A DNA stretch of 64,000 nucleotides. Origin: Hydractinia symbiolongicarpus. Its lineage: Eukaryota > Cnidaria > Hydrozoa > Anthoathecata > Hydractiniidae. Under the pieces are notes generated by a model that was given only the letters and a program-made list of their open reading frames with translations, was not told the DNA's origin and searched no databases. The stretch lies in NCBI RefSeq assembly GCF_029227915.1, contig NC_079876.1, forward strand, positions 1,738,001 to 1,802,000, given 5' to 3'. The first letter of the stretch is position 1; each line of letters begins with the position of its first letter. A program made the translations under genes and the position numbers. Shown here piece after piece: positions 24,901 to 38,975 of this stretch.

Positions 24901-27090
24901 CATCACTAAAACGCATAAGACTTGTAGTTTTTAAAAATGTTTTCATTTTTGATGAGACGCTGAATAAAAGAAGTTTAATCGCCGGCAAACGAAAACCCGC
25001 GATTTCCCGTAAATCCAGGCTTGGCCCGTATAGTCAAAAGTATACAAAGAAAGTACCAAGGAAGTAAACTCATTTCCCGAACGATTTTTTAAATTATTTT
25101 TTCACCACTAAAACGCATGAGACTTGTAGTTTTCAAAAATGTTTTAATTTTTGATGAGACGCTGAAAAAAAGCAGTTTAATCGCCGGCAAACGAAAACCC
25201 GCGATTTCCCGTAAATCCCGGCTTGGCCCGTATAGTCAAAAGTATACAAAGAAAGTACCCAGGGAGTAAACTCATTTCCAGAACGATTTTTTAAATTATT
25301 TTTTCACCACTAAAACGCATAAGACTTGTAGTTTTTAAAAATGTTTTCATTTTTGATGAGACGCTGAATAAAAGAAGTTTAATCGCCGGCAAACGAAAAC
25401 CCGCGATTTCCCGTAAATCCCGGGCTTGGCCCGTATAGTCAAGAGTATACAAAGAAAGTACCCAGGAAGTAAACTCATTTCCAGAACGATTTTTTAAATT
25501 ATTTTTTCACCACTAAAACGCATAAGACTTGTAGTTTTTAAAAATGTTTTCATTTTTGATGACACGCTGAATAATAGAAGTTTAATCGCCGGCAAACGAA
25601 AACCCGCGATTTCCCGTAAATCCCGGCTTGGCCCGTATAGTCAAAAGTATACAAAGAAAGTACCCAGGGAGTAAACTCATTTCTCGAACGATTTTTTAAA
25701 TTATTTTTTCACCAATAAAACGCATGAGACTTGTAGTTTTCAAAAATGTTTTCATTTTTGATGAGACGCTGAATAAAAGAAGTTTAATCGCCGGCAAACA
25801 AAAACCTGCGATTTCCCGTAAATCCTGGACTCGGCCCGTATAGTCAAAAGTATACGAAGAAAGTACCCAGGGAGTAAACTCATTTCCCAAACGATTTTTT
25901 AAATTATTATTTCACCACTAAAACGCATGAGACTTGTAGTTTTCAAGAATGTTTTCATTTTTGATGAGACGCTGAATAAAAGCAGTTTAATCGCCGGCTA
26001 ACGAAAACCCGCGATTTCCCGTAAATCCCGGGTTTGGCCCGTATAGTCAAAAGTATACAAAGAAAATACCCAGGGAGTAAACTCATTTCCCGAACGATTT
26101 TTTAAATCACTTTTTCACCACTAAAACGCATGAGACTTGTAATTTTTAAAAATGTTTTCATTTTTGATGAGACGCTGAATAAAAGAAGTTTAATCGCCGG
26201 CAAACGAAAACCTGCGATTTCCCGTAAATCCGGGACTCGGCCCGTATAGTCAAAAGTATACAAAGAAAGTACCCAGGGAGTAAACTCATTTCCCAAACGA
26301 TTTTTTAAATTATTATTTCACCACTAAAACGCATGAAACTTGTAGTTTTCAAGAATGTTTTCATTTTTGATGAGACGCTAAATAGAAGCAGTTTAATCGC
26401 CGGCAAACGAAAACCCGAGATTTCCCGTAAATCCCGGGCTTGGCACGTATAGTCGAATGTATACAAAGAAAGTACCCTGTGAGTAAACTCATTTCCAGAA
26501 CGATTTTTTAAATTATTTTTTCATCACTAAAACGCATAAGACTTATAGTTTTTAAAAATGTTTTCATTTTTGATGAGACGCTGAATAAAAGAAGTTTAAT
26601 CGCCGGCAAACGAAAAACCCGCGATTTCCCGTAAATCCCGGCTTGGCCCGTATAGTCAAAAGTATACAAAGAAAGTACCCAGGAAGTAAACTCATTTCCC
26701 GAACGATTTTTTAAATTATTTTTTCACCACTAAAACGCATGAGACTTGTAGTTCTCAAAAATGTTTTCATTTTTGATGAGACGCTGAAAAAAAGCAGTTT
26801 AATCGCCGGCAAACGAAAACCTGCGATTTCCCGTAAATCCCGGCTTGGCCCGTATAGTCAAAAGTATACAAAGAAAGTACCCAGGGAGTAAACTCATTTC
26901 CCGAACGATTTTTTAAATTATTTTTTCACCACTAAAACGCATAAGACTTGTAGTTTTCAAAAATGTTTTCATTTTTGATGAGACGCTGAATAAAAGAAGC
27001 TTAATCGCCGGCAAACGAAAACCCGCGATTTCCCGTAAATCCTGGGCTTGGCCGTATAGTCAAAAGTATACAAAGAAAGTACCCAGGGAG
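18955..27090 (+). repeat. Tandem duplication of a 4050-bp, 20-monomer higher-order unit
   Basis: Copy 1 is about 18955-23005 and copy 2 about 23005-27090. Offsets of 4050 bp hold for many rare marks: TATACGAAGAAAG (19189, 23239), GGCTAACGAAAACCC (19313, 23363), GGGTTTGGCCC (19378, 23402), GACTTATAGTTT (19857, 23907), TTTTTTACCACT (20238, 24288), TGCTATTTCCCATAAA (20341, 24391), CCAATAAAACG (21662, 25712) and TGTAATTTTTAAAA (22088, 26138). One inserted A at about 26605 shifts the offset to 4051. The unit is composite: its last seven monomers (21646 on) repeat its first part (19014 on) with a deletion. The match ends at 27098, where CTCGTTTCCAG replaces CTCATTTCCCG. Confidence 0.92.
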
Positions 27091-28930
27091 TAAACTCGTT
27101 TCCAGAACGATTTTTTAAATCACTTTTTCACCACTAAAACGCATGAGACTTGTAGTTTTCAAAAATGTTTTCATTTTTGATGAGACGCTGAAAAAAAGCA
27201 GTTTAATCGCCGGCAAACGAAAACCTGCGATTTCCCGTAAATCCTGGACTCGGCCCGTATAGTCAAAAGTATACAAAGAAAGTACCCAGGGAGTAAACTC
27301 ATTTCCCAAACGATTTTTTAAATTATTTTTTCACCACTAAAACGCATAAGACTTGTAGTTTTCAAAAATGTTTTCATTTTTGATGAGACGCTGAATAAAA
27401 GAAGTTTAATCGCCGGCAAACGAAAACCCGCGATTTCCCGTAAATCCTGGGCTTGGCCGTATAGTCAAAAGTATACAAAGAAAGTACCCAGGGAGTAAAC
27501 TCGTTTCCCGAACGATTTTTTAAATCACTTTTTCACCACTAAAACGCATGAGACTTGCAGTTTTTAAAAATGTTTTCATTTTTGATGAGACGCTGAATAA
27601 AAGAAGTTTAATCGCCGGCAAACAAAAACCTGCGATTTCCCGTAAATCCTGGACTCGGCCCGTATAGTCAAAAGTATACAAAGAAAGTACCCAGGGAGTA
27701 AACTCATTTCCCAAACGATTTTTTAAATTATTATTTCACCACTAAAACGCATGAGACTTGTAGTTTTCAAGAATGTTTTCATTTTTGATGAGACGCTGAA
27801 TAAAAGCAGTTTAATCGCCGGCAAACGAAAACCCGCGATTTCCCGTAAATCCCGGGCTTGGCACGTATAGTCGAATGTATACAAAGAAAGTACCCTGTGA
27901 GTAAACTCATTTCCAGAACGATTTTTTAAATTATTTTTTCATCACTAAAACGCATAAGACTTGTAGTTTTTAAAAATGTTTTCATTTTTGATGAGACGCT
28001 GAATAAAAGAAGTTTAATCGCCGGCAAACGAAAACCCGCGATTTCCCGTAAATCCCGGCTTGGCCCGTATAGTCAAAAGTATACAAAGAAAGTACCCAGG
28101 AAGTAAACTCATTTCCCGAACGATTTTTCAAATTATTTTTTCACCACTAAAACGCATGAGACTTGTAGTTTTCAAAAATGTTTTCATTTTTGATGAGACG
28201 CTGAAAAAAAGCAGTTTAATCGCCGGCAAACGAAAACCCGCGATTTCCCGTAAATCCCGGCTTGGCCCGTATAGTCAAAAGTATACAAAGAAAGTACCCA
28301 GGGAGTAAACTCATTTCCCGAACGATTTTTTAAATTATTTTTTCACCACTAAAACGCATAAGACTTGTAGTTTTCAAAAATGTTTTCATTTTTGATGAGA
28401 CGCTGAATAAAAGAAGTTTAATCGCCGGCAAACGAAAACCCGCGATTTCCCGTAAATCCCGGGCTTGGCCGTATAGTCAAAAGTATACAAAGAAAGTACC
28501 CAGGGAGTAAACTCATTTCCCGAACGATTTTTTAAATCACTTTTTCACCCCTAAAACGCATGAGACTTGTAGTTTTTAAAAATGTTTTCATTTTTGATGA
28601 GACGCTGAATAAAAGAAGTTTAATCGCCGGCAAACAAAAACCTGCGATTTCCCGTAAATCCTGGACTCGGCCCGTATAGTCAAGGGTATACAAAGAAAGT
28701 ACCCAGGGAGTAAACTAATTTCCCAAACGATTTTTTAAATTATTATTTCACCACTAAAACGCATGAGACTTGTAGTTTTCAAGAATGTTTTCATTTTTGA
28801 TGAGACGCTGAATAAAAGCAGTTTAATCGCCAGCAAACGAAAACCCGCGATTTCCCGTAAATCCCGGGCTTGGCACGTATAGTCGAATGTATACAAAGAA
28901 AGTACCCTGTAAGTAAACTCATTTCCAGAA
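27090..28930 (+). repeat. Degraded partial third copy of the 20-mer family
   Basis: About nine monomers resemble the start of the 4050-bp unit in order and subtype (AACAAAAACCTGCG, CAAGAATG, TAGTCGAATG with CCCTGTGAG, then GAAAAAAAGCAG). They lack several of its private marks (TATACGAAG, GCTAACG, GACTTATAG). They may be an older relative or source segment, not part of the recent duplication. Confidence 0.55.
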
Positions 28931-31900
28931 CGATTTTTTAAATTATTTTTTCACCACTAAAACGCATGAGACTTGTAGTTTTCAAAAATGTTTTCATTTT
29001 TGATGAGACGCTGAAAAAAAACAGTTTAATTGCCGGCAAACGAAAACCTGCGATTTCCCTAAATCCCGGACTCGGCCCGTATAGTCAAAAGTATACAAAG
29101 AAAGTACCCAGGGAGTAAACTCATTTCCAGAACGATTTTTTAAATTATTTTTTCACCACTAAAACGCATAAGACTTGTAGTTTTTAAAAATGTTTTCATT
29201 TTTGATGAGACGCTGAATAAAAGAAGTTTAATCGCCGGCAAACGAAAACCCGCGATTTCCCGTAAATCCCGGGCTTCGCCCGTATAGTCAAAAGTATACA
29301 AAGAAAGTACCCAGGGAGTAAACTCATTTCCCGAACGATTTTTTAAATTATTTTTTCACCACTAAAACGCATGAGACTTGTAGTTTTCAAAAAAGTTTTC
29401 ATTTTTGATGAGACGCTGAATAAAAGCAGTTTAATCGCCGGCAAACGAAAACCTGCGATTTCCCGTAAATCCCGGACTCGGCCCGTATAGTCAAAAGTAT
29501 ACAAAGAAAGTACCCAGGGAGTAAACTCATTTCCAGAACGATTTTTTAAATTATTTTTTCACCACTAAAACGCATAAGACTTGTAGTTTTTAAAAATGTT
29601 TTCATTTTTGATGAGACGCTGAATAAAAGAAGTTTAATCGCCGGCAAACGAAAACCCGCGATTTCCCGTAAATCCCGGGCATCGCTCGTATAGTCAAAAG
29701 TATACAAAGAAAGTACCCAGGGAGTAAACTCATTTCCAGAACGATTTTTTAAATTATTTTTTCACCACTAAAACCCATAAGACTTGTAGTTTTTAAAAAT
29801 GTTTTCATTTTTGATGACACGCTGAATAAAAGAAGTTTAATCGCGGGCAAACGAAAACCCGCGATTTCCCGTAAATCCCGGGCTTGGCCCGTATAGTCAA
29901 AAGTATACAAAGAAAGTACCCAGGGAGTAAACTCATTTTCCGAACGATTTTTTAAATCACTTTTTCACCACTAAAACTCATGAGACTTGTAGTTTTAAAA
30001 AATGTTTTCATTTTTGATGAGACGCTGAATAAAAGCAGTTTAATCGCCGGCAAACGAAAACCAGCGATTTCCCGTAAATCCCGGGCTTGGCACGTATAGT
30101 CGAATGTATACAAAGAAAGTACCCTGTGAGTAAACTCATTTCCAGAACGATTTTTTAAATTATTTTTTCATCACTAAAACGCATAAGACTTGTAGTTTTT
30201 AAAAATGTTTTCATTTTTGATGAGACGCTGAAAAAAAGCAGTTTAATCTCCGGCAAACGAAAACCTGCGATTTCCCTAAATCCCGGACTCGGCCCGTATA
30301 GTCAAAAGTATACAAAGAAAGTACCCAGGGAGTAAACTCATTTCCAGAACGATTTTTTAAATTATTTTTTCACCACTAAAACGCATAAGACTTGTAGTTT
30401 TTAAAAATGTTTTTATTTTTGATGAAACGCTGAATAAAAGAAGTTTAATCGCCGGCAAACGAAAACCCGCGATTTCCCGTAAATCCCGGGCTTCGCCCGT
30501 ATAGTCAAATGTATACAAAGAAAGTACCCAGGGAGTAAACTCATTTCCCGAACGATTTTTTAAATTATTTTTTCACCACTAAAACGCATGAGACTTGTAG
30601 TTTTCAAAAATGTTTTCATTTTTGATGAGACGCTGAATAAAAGAAGTTTAATCGCCGGCAAACGAAAACCTGCGATTTCCCGTAAATCCTGGACTCGGCC
30701 CGTATAGTCAAAAGTATACAAAGAAAGTACCCAGGGGGTATACTCATTTCCAAAACGATTTTTTAAATTATTATTTCACCACTAAAACGCATGAGACTTG
30801 TAGTTTTCAAGAATGTTTTCATTTTTGATGAGACGCTGAATAAAAGCAGTTTAATCGCCGGCAAACGAAAACCCGCGATTTCCCGTAAATCCCGGGCTTC
30901 GCCCGTATAGTCAAATGTATACAAAGAAAGTACCCAGGGAGTAAACTCATTTCCCGAACGATTTTTTAAATGATTTTTTCACCACTAAAACGCATGAGAC
31001 TTGTAGTTTTCAAAAATGTTTTTATTTTTGATGAGACGCTGAAAAAAAGAAGTTTAATCGCCGGCAAACGAAAACCCGCGATTTCCCGTAAATCCCGGGC
31101 TTCGCCCGTATAGTCAAATGTATACAAAGAAAGTACCCAGGGAGTAAACTCATTTCCCGAACGATTTTTTAAATTATTTTTTTACCACTAAAACGCATGA
31201 GACTTGTAGTTTTTAAAAATGTTTTCATTTTTGATGAGACGCTGAATAAAAGCAGTTTAATCGCCGGCAAACGAAAACCTGCGATTTCCCGTAAATCCCG
31301 GACTCGGCCCGTATAGTCAAAAGTATACAAAGAAAGTACCCAGGGAGTAAACTCATTTCCAGAACGATTTTTTAAATTATTTTTTCGCCACTAAAACGCA
31401 TAAGACTTGTAGTTTTTAAAAATGTTTTCATTTTTGATGAGACGCTGAATAAAAGAAGTTTAATCGCCGGCAAACGAAAACCCGCGATTTCCCGTAAATC
31501 CCGGGCTTGGCCCGTATAGTCAAAAGTATACAAAGAAAGTACCCAAGGAGTAAACTCATTTCCCGAACGATTTTTTAAATTACTTTTTCACCACTAAAAC
31601 GCATGAGACTTGTAGTTTTTAAAAATGTTTTCATTTTTGATGAGACGCTGAATAAAAGAAGTTTAATCGCCGGCAAACGAAAACCCGCGATTTCCCGTAA
31701 ATCCCGGGCTTCGCCCGTATAGTCAAAAGTATACAAAAAAAGTACCCAGGGAGTAAACTCATTTCCCGAACGATTTTTTAAATTATTTTTTCACCACTAA
31801 AACGCATGAGACTTGTAGTTTTTAAAAATGTTTTCATTTTTGATGAGACGCTGAATAAAAGAAGTTCAATCGCCGGCAAACGAAAACCCGCGATTTCCCG

Positions 31901-31970
31901 TAAATCCCGGCTTGGCCCGTATAGTCAAAAGTATACAAAGAAAGTACCCAGGAAGTAAACTCATTTCCCG
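28930..31970 (+). repeat. 15-monomer segment; left part recurs 3042 bp downstream
   Basis: The stretch 28930-29980 matches 31970-33020 at an offset of 3042 bp (15 monomers). Shared marks are ACAGTTTAATTGCC (29021, 32063), CAAAAAAGTTTTC (29388, 32430), TTTTGATGACACGC (29812, 32854) and AACTCATTTTCCG (29932, 32974). Differences such as GGGCATCGCTCG against GGGCTTCGCCCG show it is not very recent. After about 29.98 kb the offset falls to 2839 bp (TTTAATCTCCGG at 30242 and 33081), so one monomer was gained or lost. Confidence 0.65.
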
Positions 31971-33865
31971 AACGATTTTTTAAATTATTTTTTCACCACT
32001 AAAACGCATGAGACTTGTAGTTTTCAAAAATGTTTTCATTTTTGATGAGACGCTAAAAAAAAACAGTTTAATTGCCGGCAAACGAAAACCTGCGATTTCC
32101 CTAAATCCCGGACTCGGCCCGTATAGTCAAAAGTATAGAAAGAAAGTACCCAGGGAGTAAACTCATTTCCAGAACGATTTTTTAAATTATTTTTTCACCA
32201 CTAAAACGCATAAGACTTGTAGTTTTTAAAAATGTTTTCATTTTTGATGAGACGCTGAATAAAAGAAGTTTAATCGCCGGCAAACGAAAACCCGCGATTT
32301 CCCGTAAATCCCGGGCTTCGCCCGTATAGTCAAAAGTATACAAAGAAAGTACCCAGGGAGTAAACTCATTTCCCGAACGATTTTTTAAATTATTTTTTCA
32401 CCACTAAAACGCATGAGACTTGTAGTTTTCAAAAAAGTTTTCATTTTTGATGAGACGCTGAATAAAAGCAGTTTAATCGCCGGCAAACGAAAACCTGCGA
32501 TTTCCCGTAAATCCCGGACTCGGCCCGTATAGTCAAAAGTATACAAAGAAAGTACCCAGGGAGTAAACTCATTTCCAGAACGATTTTTTAAATTATTTTT
32601 TCACCACTAAAACGCATAAGACTTGTAGTTTTTAAAAATGTTTTCATTTTTGATGAGACGCTGAATAAAAGAAGTTTAATCGCCGGCAAACGAAAACCCG
32701 CGATTTCCCGTAAATCCCGGGCTTCGCCCGTATAGTCAAAAGTATACAAAGAAAGTACCCAGGGAGTAAACTCATTTCCAGAACGATTTTTTAAATTATT
32801 TTTTCACCACTAAAACGCATAAGACTTGTAGTTTTTAAAAATGTTTTCATTTTTGATGACACGCTGAATAAAAGAAGTTTAATCGCCGGCAAACGAAAAC
32901 CCGCGATTTCCCGTAAATCCTGGCTTGGCCCGTATAGTCAAAAGTATACAAAGAAAGTACCCAGGGAGTAAACTCATTTTCCGAACGATTTTTTAAATCA
33001 CTTTTTCACCACTAAAACGCATGAGACTTGTAGTTTTTAAAAATGTTTTCCTTTTTGATGAGACGCTGAAAAAAAGCAGTTTAATCTCCGGCAAACGAAA
33101 ACCTGCGATTTCCCTAAATCCCGGACTCGGCCCGTATAGTCAAAAGTATACAAAGAAAGTACCCAGGGAGTAAACTCATTTCCAGAACGATTTTTTAAAT
33201 TATTTTTTCACCACTAAAACGCATAAGACTTGTAGTTTTTAAAAATGTTTTTATTTTTGATGAAACGCTGAATAAAAGAAGTTTAATCGCCGGCAAACGA
33301 AAACCCGCGATTTCCCGTAAATCCCGGGCTTCGCCCGTATAGTCAAATGTATACAAAGAAAGTACCCAGGAAGTAAACTCATTTCCCGAACGATTTTTTA
33401 AATTATTTTTTCACCACTAAAACGCATGAGACTTGTAGTTTTCAAAAATGTTTTCATTTTTGATGAGACGCTGAATAAAAGCAGTTTAATCGCCGGCAAA
33501 CGAAAACCTGCGATTTCCCGTAAATCCCGGACTCGGCCCGTATAGTCAAAAGTATACAAAGAAAGTACCCAGGGAGTAAACTCATTTCCAGAACGATTTT
33601 TTAAATTATTTTTTCACCACTAAAACGCATAAGACTTGTAGTTTTTAAAAATGTTTTCATTTTTGATGAGACGCTGAATAAAAGAAGTTTAATCGCCGGC
33701 AAACGAAAACCTGCGATTTCCCGTAAATCCTGGACTCGGCCCGTATAGTCAAAAGTTTACAAAGAAAGTACCCAGGGGGTAAACTCATTTCCCAAACGAT
33801 TTTTTAAATTATTATTTCACCACTAAAACGCATGAGACTTGTAGTTTTCAAAAAAGTTTTCATTT
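31970..33865 (+). repeat. Monomers of the GGGCTTCGCCCG/TTTAATCTCCGG mixture
   Basis: This holds the downstream copy of the 28.93-29.98 kb block, then monomers whose order (TGACACGC, ATTTTCCG, TTTTCCTTTTTGATG, GATGAAACGC) is repeated from about 34.2 kb. It is the apparent parent of the 6-monomer unit that follows, at an offset of about 1420 bp. Confidence 0.6.
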
Positions 33866-36550
33866 TTGATGAGACGCTGAATAAAAGCAGTTTAATCGCC
33901 GGCAAACGAAAACCTGCGATTTCCCGTAAATCCCGGACTCGGCCCGTATAGTCAAAAGTATACAAAGAAAGTACCCAGGGAGTAAACTCATTTCCAGAAC
34001 GATTTTTTAAATTATTTTTTCACCACTAAAACGCATAAGACTTGTAGTTTTTAAAAATGTTTTCATTTTTGATGAGACGCTGAATAAAAGAAGTTTAATC
34101 GCCGGCAAACGAAAACCCGCGATTTCCCGTAAATCCCGGGCTTCGCCCGTATAGTCAAAAGTATACAAAGAAAGTACCCAGGGAGTAAACTCATTTCCTG
34201 AACGATTTTTTAAATTATTTTTTCACCACTAAAACGCATAAGACTTGTAGTTTTTAAAAATGTTTTCATTTTTGATGACACGCTGAATAAAAGAAGTTTA
34301 ATCGCCGGCAAACGAAAACCCGCGATTTCCCGTAAATCCTGGCTTGGCCCGTATAGTCAAAAGTATACAAAGAAAGTACCCAGGGAGTAAACTCATTTTC
34401 CGAACGATTTTTTAAATCACTTTTTCACCACTAAAACGCATGAGACTTGTAGTTTTTAAAAATGTTTTCCTTTTTGATGAGACGCTGAAAAAAAGCAGTT
34501 TAATCTCCGGCAAACGAAAACCTGCGATTTCCCTAAATCCCGGACTCGGTCCGTATAGTCAAAAGTATACAAAGAAAGTACCCAGGGAGTAAACTCATTT
34601 CCAGAACGATTTTTTAAATTATTTTTTCACCACTAAAACGCATAAGACTTGTAGTTTTTAAAAATGTTTTTATTTTTGATGAAACGCTGAATAAAAGAAG
34701 TTTAATCGCCGGCAAACGAAAACCCGCGATTTCCCGTAAATCCCGGGCTTCGCCCGTATAGTCAAATGTATACAAAGAAAGTACCCAGGGAGTAAACTCA
34801 TTTCCAGAACGATTTTTTAAATTATTTTTTCACCACTAAAACGCATAAGACTTGTAGTTTTTAAAAATGTTTTCATTTTTGATGAGACGCTGAATAAAAG
34901 AAGTTTAATCGCCGGCAAACGAAAACCTGCGATTTCCCGTAAATCCTGGACTCGGCCCGTATAGTCAAAAGTATACAAAGAAAGTACCCAGGGGGTAAAC
35001 TCATTTCCCAAACGATTTTTTAAATTATTATTTCACCACTAAAACGCATGAGACTTGTAGTTTTCAAGAATGTTTTCATTTTTGATGAGACGCTGAATAA
35101 AAGCAGTTTAATCGCCGGCAAACGAAAACCTGCGATTTCCCGTAAATCCCGGACTCGGCCCGTATAGTCAAAAGTATACAAAGAAAGTACCCAGGGAGTA
35201 AACTCATTTCCAGAACGATTTTTTAAATTATTTTTTCACCACTAAAACGCATAAGACTTGTAGTTTTTAAAAATGTTTTCATTTTTGATGAGACGCTGAA
35301 TAAAAGAAGTTTAATCGCCGGCAAACGAAAACCCGCGATTTCCCGTAAATCCCGGGCTTCGCCCGTATAGTCAAAAGTATACAAAGAAAGTACCCAGGGA
35401 GTAAACTCATTTCCTGAACGATTTTTTAAATTATTTTTTCACCACTAAAACGCATAAGACTTGTAGTTTTTAAAAATGTTTTCATTTTTGATGACACGCT
35501 GAATAAAAGAAGTTTAATCGCCGGCAAACGAAAACCCGCGATTTCCCGTAAATCCTGGCTTGGCCCGTATAGTCAAAAGTATACAAAGAAAGTACCCAGG
35601 GAGTAAACTCATTTTCCGAACGATTTTTTAAATCACTTTTTCACCACTAAAACGCATGAGACTTGTAGTTTTTAAAAATGTTTTCCTTTTTGATGAGACG
35701 CTGAAAAAAAGCAGTTTAATCTCCGGCAAACGAAAACCTGCGATTTCCCTAAATCCCGGACTCGGTCCGTATAGTCAAAAGTATACAAAGAAAGTACCCA
35801 GGGAGTAAACTCATTTCCAGAACGATTTTTTAAATTATTTTTTCACCACTAAAACGCATAAGACTTGTAGTTTTTAAAAATGTTTTTATTTTTGATGAAA
35901 CGCTGAATAAAAGAAGTTTAATCGCCGGCAAACGAAAACCCGCGATTTCCCGTAAATCCCGGGCTTCGCCCGTATAGTCAAATGTATACAAAGAAAGTAC
36001 CCAGGGAGTAAACTCATTTCCAGAACGATTTTTTAAATTATTTTTTCACCACTAAAACGCATAAGACTTGTAGTTTTTAAAAATGTTTTCATTTTTGATG
36101 AGACGCTGAATAAAAGAAGTTTAATCGCCGGCAAACGAAAACCTGCGATTTCCCGTAAATCCTGGACTCGGCCCGTATAGTCAAAAGTATACAAAGAAAG
36201 TACCCAGGGGGTAAACTCATTTCCCAAACGATTTTTTAAATTATTATTTCACCACTAAAACGCATGAGACTTGTAGTTTTCAAGAATGTTTTCATTTTTG
36301 ATGAGACGCTGAATAAAAGCAGTTTAATCGCCGGCAAACGAAAACCTGCGATTTCCCGTAAATCCCGGACTCGGCCCGTATAGTCAAAAGTATACAAAGA
36401 AAGTACCCAGGGAGTAAACTCATTTCCAGAACGATTTCTTAAATTATTTTTTCACCACTAAAACGCATAAGACTTGTAGTTTTTAAAAATGTTTTCATTT
36501 TTGATGAGACGCTGAATAAAAGAAGTTTAATCGCCGGCAAACGAAAACCT
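33865..36550 (+). repeat. Tandem duplication of a 1216-bp, 6-monomer unit
   Basis: Copy 1 is about 33865-35080 and copy 2 about 35081-36296, with the match running on to about 36550. Shared marks are TTTCCTGAACG (34194, 35410), GATGACACGC (34276, 35492), AATCCTGGCTTGG (34336, 35552), TTTTCCTTTTTGATG (34466, 35682), GGACTCGGTCCG (34541, 35757) and GTACCCAGGGGGTAAAC (34986, 36202). A single difference seen is CGATTTCTTAAA at 36431. This unit is unrelated in detail to the 1216-bp unit at 13.8-16.2 kb. Confidence 0.88.
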
Positions 36551-38975
36551 GCGATTTCCCGTAAATCCTGGACTCGGCCCGTATAGTCAAAAGTATACAA
36601 AGAAAGTACCCAGGGGGTAAACTCATTTCCCAAACGATTTTTTAAATTATTATTTCACCACTAAAACGCATGAGACTTGTAGTTTTCAAGAATGTTTTCA
36701 TTTTTGATGAGACACTGAATAAAAGCAGTTTAATCGCCGGCAAACGAAAACCCGCGATTTCTCGTAAATCCCGGGCTTGGCACGTATAGTCGAATGTATA
36801 CAAAGAAAGTACCCTGTGAGTAAACTCATTTCCAGAACGATTTTTTAAATTATTTTTTCATCACTAAAACGCATAAGACTTGTAGTTTTTAAAAATGTTT
36901 TCATTTTTGATGAGACGCTGAATAAAAGAAGTTTAATCGCCGGCAAACGAAAACCCGCGATTTCCCGTAAATCCCGGGCTTCGCCCGTATAGTCAAATGT
37001 ATACAAAGAAAGTACCCAGGGAGTAAACTCATTTCCCGAACGATTTTTTAAATTATTTTTTCACCACTAAAACGCATGAGACTTGTAGTTTTCAAAAATG
37101 TTTTTATTTTTGATGAGACGCTGAAAAAAAGAAGTTTAATCGCCGGCAAACGAAAACCCGCGATTTCCCGTAAATCCCGGGCTTCGCCCGTATAGTCAAA
37201 TGTATACATAGAAAGTACCCAGGGAGTAAACTCATTTCCCGAACGATTTTTTAAATTATTTTTTCACCACTAAAACGCATGAGACTTGTAGTTTTCAAAA
37301 ATGTTTTCATTTTTGATGAGACGCTGAATAAAAGAAGTTTAATCGCCGGCAAACGAAAACCCGCGATTTCCCGTAAATCCCGGGCTTGGCCCGTATAGTC
37401 AAAAGTATACAAAGAAAGTACCCAGGGAGTAAACTCATTTCCCGAACGATTTTTTAAATTACTTTTTCACCACTAAAACGCATGAGACTTGTAGTTTTTA
37501 AAAAGGTTTTCATTTTTGATGAGACGCTGAATAAAAGAAGTTTAATCGCCGGCAAACGAAAACCCGCGATTTCCCGTAAATCCCGGGCTTGGCCCGTATA
37601 GTCAAAAGTATACAAAGAAAGTACCCAGGGAGTAAACTCATTTCCCGAACGATTTTTTAAATTACTTTTTCACCACTAAAACGCATGAGACTTGTAGTTT
37701 TCAAAAATGTTTTCATTTTTGATGAGACTCTGAAAAAAAGCAGTTTAATCGCCGGCAAACGAAAACCCGCGATTTCCCGTAAATTCCCGGCTTGGCACGT
37801 ATAGTCGAATGCATACAAAGAAAGTACCCTGTGAGTAAACTCATTTCCAGAAGGATTTTTTAAATTATTTTTTCATCACTAAAACGCATAAGACTTGTAG
37901 TTTTTAAAAATGTTTTCATTTTTGATGAGACGCTGAATAAAAGAAGTTTAATCGCCGGCAAACAAAAACCCGCGATTTCCCGTAAATCCCGGCTTGGCCC
38001 GTATAGTCAAAAGTATACAAAGAAAGTACCCAGGAAGTAAAGTCATTTCTCGAACGATTTTTTAAATTATTTTTTCACCACTAAAACGCATGAGACTTGT
38101 AGTTTTCAAAAATGTTTTCATTTTTGATGAGACGCTGAAAAAAAGCAGTTTAATCTCCGGCAAACGAAAACCTGCGATTTCCCTAAATCCCGGACTCGGT
38201 CCGTATAGTCAAAAGTTTACAAAGAAAGTACCCAGGGAGTAAACTCATTTCCAGAACGATTTTTTAAATTATTTTTTCACCACTAAAACGCATAAGACTT
38301 GTAGTTTTTAAAAATGTTTTTATTTTTGATGAAACGCTGAATAAAAGAAGTTTAATCGCCGGCAAACGAAAACCCGCGATTTCCCGTAAATCCCGGGCTT
38401 CGCCCGTATAGTCAAATGTATACAAAGAAAGTACCAAGGGAGTAAACTCATTTCCCGAACGATTTTTTAAATTATTTTTCACCACTAAAACGCATGAGAC
38501 TTGTAGTTTTCAAGAATGTTTTCATTTTTGATGAGACGCTGAATAAAAGCAGTTTAATCGCCGGCAAACGAAAACCCGCGATTTCCCGTAAATCCCGGGC
38601 TTGGCACGTATAGTCGAATGTATACAAAGAAAGTACCCAGGGAGTAAACTCATTTCCCGAACGATTTTTTAAATTATTTTTTCACCACTAAAACGCATGA
38701 GACTTGTAGTTTTCAAAAATGTTTTCATTTTTGATGAGACGCTGAATAAAAGCAGTTTAATCGCCGGCAAACGAAAACCCGCGATTTCCCGTAAATCCCG
38801 GGCTTGGCACGTATAGTCGAATGTATACAAAGAAAGTACCCTGTGAGTAAACTCATTTCCAGAACGATTTTTTAAATTATTTTTTCATCACTAAAACGCA
38901 TAAGACTTGTAGTTTTTAAAAATGTTTTCATTTTTGATGAGACGCTGAAAAAAAGAAGTTTAATCGCCGGCAAAC
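36550..38975 (+). repeat. Twelve mixed monomers; part recurs 2027 bp downstream
   Basis: A stretch near 37.3-38.1 kb recurs at 39.3-40.1 kb at an offset of about 2027 bp (10 monomers), marked by GATGAGACTCTG (37721, 39748) and AAATTCCCGG/AAATTCCGGG with TCGAATGCATAC. Private changes include TATACATAG (37204), AAAAAGGTTTTC (37501) and CAGAAGGATTTTTT (37850). Confidence 0.6.
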
